The translations under genes and the position numbers were made by a program. Source: Micromonospora fulviviridis (GTDB taxonomy: Bacteria > Actinomycetota > Actinomycetes > Mycobacteriales > Micromonosporaceae). From it: a stretch of DNA of 64,000 bases. Shown here piece after piece: positions 53,287 through 61,396 of the stretch. The first letter of the stretch is position 1, and the number at the start of each line of letters is the position of its first letter. Location: contig NZ_BMRA01000003.1 of assembly GCF_014648395.1 (NCBI RefSeq), positions 157,933 to 221,932 on the forward strand, in the 5' to 3' direction. The notes below the pieces were generated by a model that was not told the DNA's origin, searched no databases, and worked only from the letters and a program-made list of their open reading frames with translations.

Positions 53287-53625
53287 ATGCGCGAGACGAC
53301 CATCCGGCTGTTCGTGGCGGCGGCGATCGCCGAGGCCTGCTCCTGGGCCGCCCTGCTGGCCGGCATGGCCGTCAAGTACGGCCCGCCGCGCAACGAGATC
53401 GGCGTGCACGTCTTCGGCCCGGTCCACGGCGCGCTCTTCGTGGCGTACGGGCTGCTCGTGCTGGTGGTGGCCCGGCAGCGGCGCTGGTCGCTGTGGCACA
53501 CGGCGATCGCGCTGGCGTGCGCCGTGCCGCCGTTCGCCACGGTGCTCTTCGAACGCTGGGCCCGCCGCCGCGGCCTCCTCGCCACCCGGGTCCCCGCCGA
53601 CCGCCGGCTCACGCCCGTCGGCTGA
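53287..53625 (+). CDS. DUF3817 membrane protein
   Basis: A 112-residue integral membrane protein with about three membrane segments (6-26, 43-63 and 73-92). LFVAAAIAEACSWAALLAGM at the start and HVFGPVHGALFVAYGLLVLV in the middle are marks of the DUF3817 family. Function is unknown. The His and Gly of GPVHG are conserved in the family. The ATG follows a CTAGC stretch without ribosome site. It converges on the dehalogenase-like gene with a 10-base gap. Confidence 0.85.
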   Translation: MRETTIRLFVAAAIAEACSWAALLAGMAVKYGPPRNEIGVHVFGPVHGALFVAYGLLVLVVARQRRWSLWHTAIALACAVPPFATVLFERWARRRGLLATRVPADRRLTPVG

Positions 53626-53635
53626 CCGCCGCGAC

Positions 53636-54496
53636 TCACCCGGCCAGGAAGTCGCCGAGCAGGGCGGCCAGTTCCGCCGGGGCCTCCTCGGCCATGTGGT
53701 GGCCGGAGGGGATCGAGGCCGCCCGCACGTCGTCGGCCCAGTCCCGCCAGATCGCCGCCGGGTCGCCGTACAGGTCGACCATGTCGTCCCGCTCGGACCA
53801 GGCGAACAGCACCGGACAGCCGATCCGCCGGCCGGCGGCCCGGTCCGCGTCGTCCGCCGCCCGGTCCGGGCCGAGACCGGCCCGGTAGTCCTCGCACATC
53901 GCGTGCACCGTGGCCGGGTCGTGGATGGCCCGGCGGTAGTCGGCGTACGCCTCCGCGCCCATCGCCTCCGGCGAACCGCCGTACCAGGCGTCCGGGTCCG
54001 CGTTGATCACCCGCTCGGCCGGCTTGGCGAGCTGGCCCAGGAAGAACCAGTGCCACCAGCGGGCCGCGAACCGGGCGTCGCAGCGCGCCAGGGCCTCGCC
54101 GATCGGCACCCCGTCCAGCACGCCGAGCCGGGTCACCCGGTCCGGGTGGTCCAGGGCGGTCCGCATGGCCACGTACGAGCCCCGGTCGTGGCCGACGACC
54201 GCCGCCCGGGGGTGGCCCAGCGCGTCGAGCAACGCCACCACGTCGCGGGCCATCGCCCGCTTCGAGTAGACCGTGTGCGCCGGATCGCTCGGCGGCTTCG
54301 ACGAACCGCCGTACCCGCGCAGGTCCGGGCAGATCACGGTGTGCCGGGCGGCGAGCAGCGGCGCGACCCGGTGCCAGGTGGCGTGGGTACGCGGGTGCCC
54401 GTGCAGCAGCACCACCGGCGGCCCGGAGCCGCCGTGCCGGACCCGCAGCCGGACCGGGCCGAGGTCGATCTCCGACAGGGTGAATCCGGGGAACAT
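53636..54496 (-). CDS. alpha/beta hydrolase, haloacetate dehalogenase/epoxide hydrolase-like
   Basis: A 286-residue alpha/beta hydrolase with aspartate as nucleophile: VVGHDRGSYVA (Asp104, Arg105) instead of GxSxG. The oxyanion loop is HGHPRTHATWH, DLRGYGGSSKP follows, RWWHWFFLGQL has the His-Trp pair that cradles halide in fluoroacetate dehalogenases, and SGHHMAEEAP holds the catalytic His. The second Arg of fluoroacetate dehalogenase (two residues on) is replaced. It may cleave carbon-halogen or epoxide bonds. ATG 54496 fits the family length; the frame runs 22 codons upstream. Confidence 0.82.
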   Translation of the reverse strand: MFPGFTLSEIDLGPVRLRVRHGGSGPPVVLLHGHPRTHATWHRVAPLLAARHTVICPDLRGYGGSSKPPSDPAHTVYSKRAMARDVVALLDALGHPRAAVVGHDRGSYVAMRTALDHPDRVTRLGVLDGVPIGEALARCDARFAARWWHWFFLGQLAKPAERVINADPDAWYGGSPEAMGAEAYADYRRAIHDPATVHAMCEDYRAGLGPDRAADDADRAAGRRIGCPVLFAWSERDDMVDLYGDPAAIWRDWADDVRAASIPSGHHMAEEAPAELAALLGDFLAG

Positions 54497-54533
54497 GAGC
54501 GAGCCGGTGCCCCGGGCGGCGGAGGCGGAAACC

Positions 54534-55073
54534 TCAGCCGAGGGCCGAACAGGCGGCGACACCCGCGACCAGCAGCACGCCGAGCACCGCCTGGAGCAGC
54601 AGCGCCGGCCCCAGATGCGACCAGACCGTCGCGGTACGCGGGGTCAGCAGCTGGCCGGTGGTCAGGTTGACGATCCGCTCGATTCGGGGCGGCAGGTCGG
54701 CGTCGCGCTGCGGGCGCAGGGTGAGCTGCACGTGGTCGCCGGGGTGCAGGGCGCTCTGCGGCAGGTGGCCGTGCAGTTCCACCTCCACCAGCCGGTCGGC
54801 GGCGTCGCGCACCCGCACCGGGGTGACCAGGAACTCGGGCCCCTGCTTCAGCTCCTTGAAGCTGCGCCGGGCGCCCCCGCCGCCGCTGCTGAGCAGGGCG
54901 CGCACCACGCGGAGCAGCAGCCCCACCACACCCGCGGCGGTCAGCACCGCGACCAGCACCGGCTGCCCCACCCGCACCTCGCGGGCATAGCCCTCCAGAA
55001 GGCGGACCAGCCGGCCGGTGACGATCCGTTCCGTCGGGTGGACGGTGCGGCGAATGTGCAGCTCCGTGTCCAT
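54534..55073 (-). CDS. hypothetical membrane protein (179 aa)
   Basis: I do not recognise a family. Two membrane segments (about 38-57 and 155-175) enclose a 95-residue domain with PEFLVTPVRVRDAADRLVEVE and HPGDHVQLTLRPQRD, a beta-rich segment of OB or PilZ-like appearance. The C terminus ends AACSALG. The start is open between ATG 55073 and GTG 55103; a TACGAT sequence lies 3 bases before the latter. It is divergent from the Balon-like gene and lies 37 bases upstream of the dehalogenase-like gene. Confidence 0.65.
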   Translation of the reverse strand: MDTELHIRRTVHPTERIVTGRLVRLLEGYAREVRVGQPVLVAVLTAAGVVGLLLRVVRALLSSGGGGARRSFKELKQGPEFLVTPVRVRDAADRLVEVELHGHLPQSALHPGDHVQLTLRPQRDADLPPRIERIVNLTTGQLLTPRTATVWSHLGPALLLQAVLGVLLVAGVAACSALG

Positions 55074-55224
55074 GTTCACCACCGAGAGTTCCGTCGCGTT
55101 CACTGATCGTATCGATTCTCCGGGTTGAACGACGTGAATGAACGCCGGTCACGCGGCCCGGCCCACAAGGTGACATCCGGAGTCGCGCGGGTATGCGTGC
55201 GGCCGAGCTGGAAAGGGGTCGAGC

Positions 55225-56352
55225 ATGCAGCTGTCCTTCCTGCGCCCGCTCTACGACCGTCCCGGGCCCTGGTGCTCGGTGTACATGGACGCCTCCCGGG
55301 ACACCCACGACGCGCGTCCGCAGGTCGACCTGCGCTGGCGCGCGCTCAAGGGCGACCTCATCGGGCAGGGCGCCGACCAGGCGACCGTCGAGGCGGTCGA
55401 GGAGGTGGTCCGCCGGCACCAACCGATGCCCGGCGACTACGGCATCGCGGTCTTCGCCAACCGGGGGCGGGTGGTGCTCACCGAGTACCTCTCCGCGCCA
55501 CCGTTGCGCGACCTGGGGAGCTGGTCCGCGCTGCCGCACACCATGCCGCTGGTGGCCCAGCGCGGCGAGCAGATCGCCTGGGTGCGGGTGCTGGCCGACC
55601 GGACCGGGGCGGACGCGGTCGCGGTCAGCGCCGGCGGGGTCCCGCGCCGGGCCTCGGTGAAGGGGCGGGAGAGCTGGCAGCTGCGCCGGGTGCAGCCGGG
55701 CGGCTGGTCGCAGTCCCGCTACCAGCGGGCCGCCATGGAGGCATGGCACCACAACGCGGGTGACGCCGCGGCGGCCACCGCCGAGCTGGCCGACAAGGTC
55801 GGCGCGGACGTGGTGGTCGTCGCCGGTGACATCCGGGCCACCGGGATGATCGCCGCCCAGCTGCCGGAGCGCTGGCAGGACGTGCTGGTCCGCACCGACG
55901 CCGGCTCCCGCGAGAAGGTCGGCTCCGACGACATGCTGATGGACGACATCACCGTGCAGACCATCGCCGAGGTCGCCGACCAGCGGGTCGCCACCGCGCT
56001 GGACCGCTTCGGCGTGCAGGAGGACGTCGGCGCCGGTCTGGAGGCCGTGGTCTCCGCCCTGCAACGCAACCAGGTCGACACCATGCTCATCGTCGACGAC
56101 GCGTCCGCCGACGGCGAGCTGTGGGTCGGGCCCGAGCCGACCGAGATCGCCACCGACCCGCGGCAGTTGGCGGCCATGTCGGTGGCCGACCCGCAGAAGG
56201 TACGCGCCGACGCCGCGCTGCTGCGCGCGCTGATCGGCACCGACGCCGAGCTGACCGTGCTCGCGCCGGAGGAGGCGCCGGAGCTCACCGACGGGGTCGG
56301 CGCCGTGCTGCGCTACGTCGACGCCAGCACGCCCGGGCGGGGCAATGGCTGA
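55225..56352 (+). CDS. Rv2629/Balon-like (eRF1-related, Vms1/baeRF) protein
   Basis: A 375-residue protein of the bacterial eRF1-like group that includes mycobacterial Rv2629 and the ribosome hibernation factor Balon. Landmarks are YDRPGPWCSVYMDASRDTHD at the N terminus, GDYGIAVFANRGRVVL, a middle domain with DVVVVAGDIRATGMIAAQLP, and the C-terminal VDTMLIVDDAS. Such proteins bind the ribosomal A site of idle ribosomes in stress; some archaeal relatives release stalled peptides, but no GGQ is visible here. AAGGGG lies 6 bases before ATG 55225. The TPP enzyme gene overlaps its last 8 bases. Confidence 0.82.
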   Translation: MQLSFLRPLYDRPGPWCSVYMDASRDTHDARPQVDLRWRALKGDLIGQGADQATVEAVEEVVRRHQPMPGDYGIAVFANRGRVVLTEYLSAPPLRDLGSWSALPHTMPLVAQRGEQIAWVRVLADRTGADAVAVSAGGVPRRASVKGRESWQLRRVQPGGWSQSRYQRAAMEAWHHNAGDAAAATAELADKVGADVVVVAGDIRATGMIAAQLPERWQDVLVRTDAGSREKVGSDDMLMDDITVQTIAEVADQRVATALDRFGVQEDVGAGLEAVVSALQRNQVDTMLIVDDASADGELWVGPEPTEIATDPRQLAAMSVADPQKVRADAALLRALIGTDAELTVLAPEEAPELTDGVGAVLRYVDASTPGRGNG

Positions 56353-58105
56353 CCGCACCGTGGCCGACCTGGTCGTCGAACGGATGCGGGCCTGGCGGGT
56401 GCCCCGGGCCTTCGGTTACCCGGGGGCGGCGATCGCGCCCCTGGTCGACGCGCTCGACGCGGCGGGTGGGGATCCGGAGTTCATCCCCGCCCGGCACGAG
56501 GAGACCGCCGCGTTCATGGCCACCGGGCACGCCAAGTTCACCGGCGAGATCGGGGTGTGCCTGGCCACCCAGGGGCCCAGCGCGGTGCACCTGCTCAACG
56601 GCCTCTACGACGCCAAGCTGGACAGCAAACCGGTGGTGGCGATCGTCGGCGAGGACATCACGGGGCCGCTGGGCGGGGCGCACGAGGAGATCGGGCTGAG
56701 CCGGCTCTTCGGCGACGTCTGCAACCAGTTCGTCCGCTACGGCCGCACGCCCGAACAGGTGCCGGGCCTGCTGGACCAGGCGTTCCGCACCGCGGCGGCG
56801 ACCCGCAGCCCGACCTGCGTGGTGCTGCCGTACTCGTTGCAGGTGGCCGCCGTCCCCGACCTGCTGCCGCAGGTCGCCGGCGTGATGTCGGCGACGCCGG
56901 GCGAGCCGCTGGCCCGGGTGCTGCCGCACGACGTCGACCTGGACGCCGCCGCCTCGCTGCTCGGCGCCGGCCAGCGGGTGGCCATCCTGATCGGCCAGGG
57001 CGCGCACGGCGCGGCCGAGGAGATCGTGGCCCTCGCCGACCGGCTCGGCGCGGGCGTGGCCACGTCGCTGCTGGGCAAGCCGGTGCTGGACGAGCGCCTG
57101 CCCTTCCACACCGGCGTGCTCGGTGAGGTCGGCACCACGGCCGCCGCGCAGCTCATGGGTGGCTGCGACACGCTGCTCATGGTGGGCACCAACGACCCGT
57201 GGACCGACTGGTTCCCGATGCCGGGCCAGGTCCGCACGGTCCAGATCGACATCGACGGTCGACGCATCGGCACCCGTTACCCGGTGGACGTGCCGCTCGT
57301 CGGTGACGCCGCGGAGACGTTGCGCGCGCTGCTGGCCCGGGTGCCGGACCGCCCCAACGCCCAGTGGCGGGGCGTCGTGGAGAGCTCGGTCGACCGGTGG
57401 CGGGAGGCTGCCGCCGAGCGGGCCGCCGCCCCCGCCGAGCCGATCAACCCGCAGCTCGTGCTGCAGGAACTCTCCACGCGGGTGCCGCGCCGCGGCTCGA
57501 TCGCGGTGGACGTCGGCTCGGTCATCTACTGGTACGCCCGGCACCTGGAACTGCCGCCGGGCGTCCGGGCACAGCTCTGCGGCACGCTCGGCTCGATGGG
57601 CTGCGGCCTGCCGTACGCGGTGGCCGCGAAGCTGGCCCGGCCGGACGAGCCGGTGATCGCGCTGCTCGGCGACGGGGCCATGCAGCTCAACGGGCTGGCC
57701 GAGCTGATCACCGTGGCGCACCACTGGCAGGAGTGGCGGGATCCCCGGCTGGTGGTGCTGGTGCTGAACAACCGCGACCAGTCCGGGATGGGCGGCGGCC
57801 GACCGCCCGGCGCGTTCGCCGCCCGGCGGCCCGACGTGCCGTACGCCGGCTGGGCCCGGCTGCTCGGCCTGCACGGGGTGCGGGTGGACCGCCCCGACCT
57901 GGTCGGTCCCGCCTGGGACGAGGTGCTCGCCGCGGACCGGCCCAGCGTGCTGGAGGCCGTGGTCGACCCGGCGGTCCCGCTGGATCCGCCCGAGCCGGCC
58001 CTGGCCGACCTCCGCGGGCTGTTCGCCGACGGGGACGCCGCCCGGCGGGTACGGGAGCGGGTGCTGGATACGGGGACAGCCGTCGAGGCGGGGGACCTCG
58101 TCTAG
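56345..58105 (+). CDS. thiamine pyrophosphate-dependent enzyme (acetolactate synthase/pyruvate oxidase-like)
   Basis: A 586-residue TPP enzyme. The PYR domain has FGYPGAAIAPLVDAL and ARHEETAAFMATGHAKFTG (activating Glu near 52); the PP domain has LLGDGAMQLNGLAELITVA and ends in LNNRDQ, a GDG-to-NN motif that binds Mg and TPP; between them is a DHS-like FAD-type domain with TSLLGKPVLDE. It probably decarboxylates pyruvate or a related 2-oxo acid. It has no ilvN partner, so branched-chain acid synthesis is unlikely. Its ATG overlaps the Balon-like stop by 8 bases; the pair may act together in dormancy or stress. Confidence 0.85.
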   Translation: MADRTVADLVVERMRAWRVPRAFGYPGAAIAPLVDALDAAGGDPEFIPARHEETAAFMATGHAKFTGEIGVCLATQGPSAVHLLNGLYDAKLDSKPVVAIVGEDITGPLGGAHEEIGLSRLFGDVCNQFVRYGRTPEQVPGLLDQAFRTAAATRSPTCVVLPYSLQVAAVPDLLPQVAGVMSATPGEPLARVLPHDVDLDAAASLLGAGQRVAILIGQGAHGAAEEIVALADRLGAGVATSLLGKPVLDERLPFHTGVLGEVGTTAAAQLMGGCDTLLMVGTNDPWTDWFPMPGQVRTVQIDIDGRRIGTRYPVDVPLVGDAAETLRALLARVPDRPNAQWRGVVESSVDRWREAAAERAAAPAEPINPQLVLQELSTRVPRRGSIAVDVGSVIYWYARHLELPPGVRAQLCGTLGSMGCGLPYAVAAKLARPDEPVIALLGDGAMQLNGLAELITVAHHWQEWRDPRLVVLVLNNRDQSGMGGGRPPGAFAARRPDVPYAGWARLLGLHGVRVDRPDLVGPAWDEVLAADRPSVLEAVVDPAVPLDPPEPALADLRGLFADGDAARRVRERVLDTGTAVEAGDLV

Positions 58106-58136
58106 AGCCACCTCCACACCCTGCTCCGGCAAGGCC

Positions 58137-58203
58137 CGCGTTGATCATGAAGTTGGCGCCCCTGGAACCGCTTTCCGGGGGCGCCAACTTCATGATCGAC
58201 GCG
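58137..58203. terminator. very long intergenic palindrome with ATCATG-type ends (copy 3)
   Basis: Arms 58137-58167 and 58173-58203 can form a 31-base stem with two G-T pairs and a 5-base loop. The inner 20 bases, GATCATGAAGTTGGCGCCCC (58143-58162), pair without error. It lies 32 bases after the TPP enzyme stop. Confidence 0.8.
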
Positions 58204-58354
58204 TCTGCCCGCTGCTGGCCGGTCGCGGGCGGGAATCGGCTCGGCGCCCTCGTTCCGCCCCCGACGGCAGGGGGCGGCGGAACGGATCCGGTGCGTGCCG
58301 CGCGCGGTGCCGCCGCCCGCCCGGCGATTGGCCCGACCCGTGGGGGGATGCCCC

Positions 58355-58379
58355 GTTTAGACCCCAGAGGGACGGGAAG
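58355..58379 (+). promoter_or_regulatory. SigB/SigF-type promoter candidate for the 479-aa orphan gene
   Basis: GTTT (58355-58358), 15 bases, then GGGAAG (58374-58379). The -10 deviates from GGGTA at one base. The GTG at 58389 lies 9 bases after it, which would give a nearly leaderless mRNA. Confidence 0.4.
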
Positions 58380-58388
58380 CCGGGCCGC

Positions 58389-59828
58389 GTGGTGAGCGAA
58401 CGAGGCAAGGTGGGGTCGGTGCGCAAGGTGCCCGTGGGGTCGACGGCCGACGGCGGGTTGGGCGGCGACCGGGTGGTGGCGCTGGGCAGCGCCGCCCGCC
58501 TCCTGGTCGCCGTGACGGCCCGGGCGCTTCGCGGCGACGACTGCGGCGACCTCGGTCAGTCAGGCCCCCTGTCCCGCTTCACCGGAGCCCCGGAGCCGGT
58601 CCGCCGCGCCGCCGCGGCGCGGGCCGCCGGCCGGTCCGCGCTCACCCCCGCCCAGGTCGCCGAGGTGGACCTCGAACGGGTTGCCGCCTGGTTCGTCGGC
58701 CAGTACCCGGCCCGCCGCTGGCCCGGAGCGGTGTTCGGCTCGCCGCACGGCGCGGCGGCCCACCTGGCGGTGGCGCTCGGGGTGCCCTGGCTGCCCGCCG
58801 GGTTCGAGATGGCCGCGCACTGGACCCGGGGGGCGGTGGACCGCCCGGACGCCGCGCTCGACCACGGGGCGGCGCTCGCCGGCCGGCTCCTCGCCGGCAA
58901 CGCCCGCGTGCACGTCCGGCAGGTGCACTGCCCGGCCAGCCGGGGCGCGTCGGCGGGCGCCACGGTGACCCTCGCGCTGCGCTGGCGCGCGCTGCCCGCG
59001 GCGTACGCCCGGTTCCTGGCCGAGGGTCTGGAGCCCGGGGCGCCGGTGCTGCTGCTGCACGACGCGCGCACCTGGCCGGTACGGGACGACGGGAGCGGGC
59101 ACAGCTTCCAGGTCGGGTCCCCGGCCAGCGGGCTGGACCCGGTCGACTTCCACCCGGACGCGCACGCGCTGCGCCAGGTGCTCCGCTCGGCCGGCGGTGA
59201 CGGGGCGCGCTGGATGCCGCCGGACGTCACCTCCCCGGCGTCCTTCGCCGAGAACGGCGTGGAGTCCGCTTTCGAGCACGACGCCCGGGAGTGGGGCGGC
59301 CGGCACGGGCACCCGCTGCACCGGATCGTCGTCCCGCAGCCGGACGCGCTGAGCGCGGCGACCGCCGACCTGTACCGGCGCTGGCTGCGGCGGGCCGGCA
59401 AGACCGGTGACCGCCTGGTCGTCGAGTGCGGCCGGCTGCTCGACCCGTGGCAGGTGCTCCGGGCCGGGCTGGTGCCCTACTGGTGCGAGAACGCGACCCG
59501 CCGGCGGGTGCAGGGGGTGGAGTGGTGGCTCGCCGGCAGCGAGCCGTTCAGCTCGGTGGACGTGCTGCCCGAGCCGCCCGGGGTCCGCTCGCCGGCGGTC
59601 GCGGGGCTGCCCCAGTGGCTCGCGGTGGCCGGGTTCGGGCGCCGCCGCCGGGCCCTGGACCGTGGCTCGGCGCGCGGCTACCCGGTCGCCGCCGTACCCA
59701 CCCGGCGTGCCACGGAGGTGTTGCGCAACCAGCCCTACGACCTGCCCGTGCCGCCGCCCCTGGGGATGGCCGAAGCCCTCGCCGCGCTGCGCGACGCGGG
59801 CGCCCACCAGGGGTTGCTGGTCTCCTGA
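58389..59828 (+). CDS. hypothetical protein (479 aa)
   Basis: I do not recognise this protein. It is soluble, with an Ala-rich N-terminal part and no signal or membrane segment. Notable stretches are AVFGSPHGAAAHLAVALGVPWLP (residues about 116-138), VLLLHDARTWPVRDD, FENGVESAFEHDAREWGGRHG and WWLAGSEPFSSVDVLPEPPGV. The second half has many Trp and His residues, suggesting a catalytic domain, but no known motif fits. Two adjacent GTGs (58389, 58392) are possible; GGGAAG lies 8 bases upstream but is also the putative -10. It is bounded by the long palindrome and a hairpin terminator, so it is a single-gene unit. Confidence 0.7.
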   Translation: MVSERGKVGSVRKVPVGSTADGGLGGDRVVALGSAARLLVAVTARALRGDDCGDLGQSGPLSRFTGAPEPVRRAAAARAAGRSALTPAQVAEVDLERVAAWFVGQYPARRWPGAVFGSPHGAAAHLAVALGVPWLPAGFEMAAHWTRGAVDRPDAALDHGAALAGRLLAGNARVHVRQVHCPASRGASAGATVTLALRWRALPAAYARFLAEGLEPGAPVLLLHDARTWPVRDDGSGHSFQVGSPASGLDPVDFHPDAHALRQVLRSAGGDGARWMPPDVTSPASFAENGVESAFEHDAREWGGRHGHPLHRIVVPQPDALSAATADLYRRWLRRAGKTGDRLVVECGRLLDPWQVLRAGLVPYWCENATRRRVQGVEWWLAGSEPFSSVDVLPEPPGVRSPAVAGLPQWLAVAGFGRRRRALDRGSARGYPVAAVPTRRATEVLRNQPYDLPVPPPLGMAEALAALRDAGAHQGLLVS

Positions 59829-59835
59829 CGCGGGT

Positions 59836-59854
59836 GGCCGGCGGGTCGCCGGCC
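59836..59854 (+). terminator. hairpin terminator
   Basis: GGCCGGCG (59836-59843) pairs perfectly with CGCCGGCC (59847-59854) over a 3-base loop, 7 bases after the stop of the 479-aa protein gene. The 240-base gap to the sigma factor gene otherwise shows no recognisable element. Confidence 0.6.
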
Positions 59855-60070
59855 AACCTGGCGAAACATCCTCGCGATCCTGCGGTCCGTGATTGAGTAC
59901 CTACGGAGCGGGAACACCGCTCGCCGCGGAACGGCCCACGACGCCGTGCGGCGGGCGGCCGCCGCTTCCGGCGTTCCGTCACGTAACCCAACTTCCGGCC
60001 CGGTGCGTGGCCCGACCACGCGCACGACCGGTTCCGATCCGGGCGGGGGACCTTCCTGAGGGAGGCGCGG

Positions 60071-61204
60071 ATGTTCGGACAGACCACCACAACCACACCA
60101 CCACCCACCGAGCGGGGCCTGGAGGACCTCGACGCGGCGGCGTTGGCGTACGCGGCACGGATCGCCGGCCTGCCACCGGAGCGGCGGCAGGAGGCGCGGG
60201 ACGATCTGGTCCGCTTCGCGCTGCCCTTCGCCGGCCGGCTGGCCCGCCGTTACCGGGGCCGCGGGGAACCGCTGGAGGATCTGGAGCAGGTGGCCCGCCT
60301 CGGCCTGGTCAACGCCGTCGACCGGTACGACCCGGAGCGGGGTTCGTTCACCGCGTACGCGGCCATCACCATCGTCGGCGAGATCAAACGGCACTTCCGG
60401 GACCGCACCTGGGGCGTGCACGTGCCGCGCCGGCTGCGCGACCTGATCCTGGAGGTCGGGCAGGCGACCGCGGCGCTGACCAGCGAGCTGTCCCGGGCGC
60501 CCACGGTCGCCGAGCTGGCCGAGCGGCTGGAGACGCCGGAGGAGGAGATCCTCGCCGCGCTGGAGTCGGCCGCGGGCTACAGCCCGGCCTCGCTCAACGC
60601 GCCGGTCGGCGGGGAGAGCTCCGCCGAGTTCGGCGACCTGGTCGGCGAGTCGGACAACGCCCTGGAGTCGGTCGACGACCGGGTCACGGTCAGCGGCCTG
60701 CTGCACCGGCTGCCCTGGCGCGAGCGGCGGATCCTCGCCATGCGCTTCTACGGCAACCAGACCCAGGCGGAGATCGCGGCCCGGTTCGGCATCTCGCAGA
60801 TGCACGTCTCCCGGCTGCTCTCCCGGGCGCTGACGTGGCTGCGCCAGGCGATGCTCGCCGACGCCCCGCCACCCTGGCAGAACGGCGCGGCCGAGTCCGA
60901 GCCGGCCAAGGCGAGGATCTCGGTGCGGCAGAACGGCGACCGGGTGGTCGTCGAGGTCGGGGGAGAGGTCGACCGGGACGGCGCGGACCAGCTCCGCAAG
61001 GCCATGCTGGAGGCGGTCACCGGGCAGCCCCGCGAGGTGGTGGTCGACCTCGTGGGCGCGGGCGGCTTCGACGCCGGCGGGATCGCCGCGCTGATGGCCG
61101 GTCGGGACGCCGCCGCGCGTACCGGGGTGCCGCTGCGGCTGACCCGGGTGCAGCCCGCGGTACGCCGCTCGCTCGCCGCGGCCGGCCTGCCCGCCGCCGA
61201 CTGA
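60071..61204 (+). CDS. SigB/SigF-family sigma factor fused to a STAS domain
   Basis: A 377-residue protein. Residues 46-258 are a group 3 sigma factor: region 2 (FAGRLARRYRGRGEPLEDLE, GLVNAVDRYDPERGSFTAYA, IVGEIKRHFRD), region 3 (about 120-190) and region 4 (LPWRERRILAMRFYGNQTQA, SQMHVSRLLSRALTWLR). This is the SigB/SigF stress class. Residues 282-373 form a STAS domain (VVVEVGGEVDRDGADQL, VVVDLVGAGGFDAGGIAAL). At the usual phosphosite DSSG it reads Asp-Ala-Gly-Gly (334-337), so it cannot be phosphorylated in the normal way. GGAGG lies 5 bases before the ATG. The fusion is unusual and may tie the sigma factor to its own switch. Confidence 0.92.
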   Translation: MFGQTTTTTPPPTERGLEDLDAAALAYAARIAGLPPERRQEARDDLVRFALPFAGRLARRYRGRGEPLEDLEQVARLGLVNAVDRYDPERGSFTAYAAITIVGEIKRHFRDRTWGVHVPRRLRDLILEVGQATAALTSELSRAPTVAELAERLETPEEEILAALESAAGYSPASLNAPVGGESSAEFGDLVGESDNALESVDDRVTVSGLLHRLPWRERRILAMRFYGNQTQAEIAARFGISQMHVSRLLSRALTWLRQAMLADAPPPWQNGAAESEPAKARISVRQNGDRVVVEVGGEVDRDGADQLRKAMLEAVTGQPREVVVDLVGAGGFDAGGIAALMAGRDAAARTGVPLRLTRVQPAVRRSLAAAGLPAAD

Positions 61205-61214
61205 CCGATCCGGA

Positions 61215-61249
61215 CCGCGCCGGCTCCCGTTCACCGGGGGCCGGCGCGG
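61215..61249 (+). terminator. hairpin terminator of the sigma factor gene
   Basis: CCGCGCCGGCTCCC (61215-61228) pairs with GGGGGCCGGCGCGG (61236-61249) with one T-G pair and a 7-base loop, 10 bases after the stop. Confidence 0.75.
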
Positions 61250-61346
61250 CGCTGTCCGAAGGGGTCCGGCTGCGGCGCACGCGTGATCCGATGCCGGGAG
61301 AGCCGGCGCGACGCGGTGTTCGAAGGATCGCTGCCGCGTACCCGAT

Positions 61347-61384
61347 GCGGAAGGGCCGGCGCCCGACGGCGCCGGCCCTTCCGC
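61347..61384 (-). terminator. hairpin terminator of the ctaD gene
   Basis: GCGGAAGGGCCGGCGCC (61347-61363) pairs perfectly with GGCGCCGGCCCTTCCGC (61368-61384) across a 4-base loop, 12 bases past the ctaD stop on the minus strand. Confidence 0.8.
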
Positions 61385-61396
61385 GGTGTGGTCCGG

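Noticed and set aside
55170..55194. GTGA-N15-GGGTAT before the Balon-like gene as a SigB/SigF promoter
   Set aside because: The -10 is good but the -35 matches at only two of four bases, so I did not list it as a promoter.
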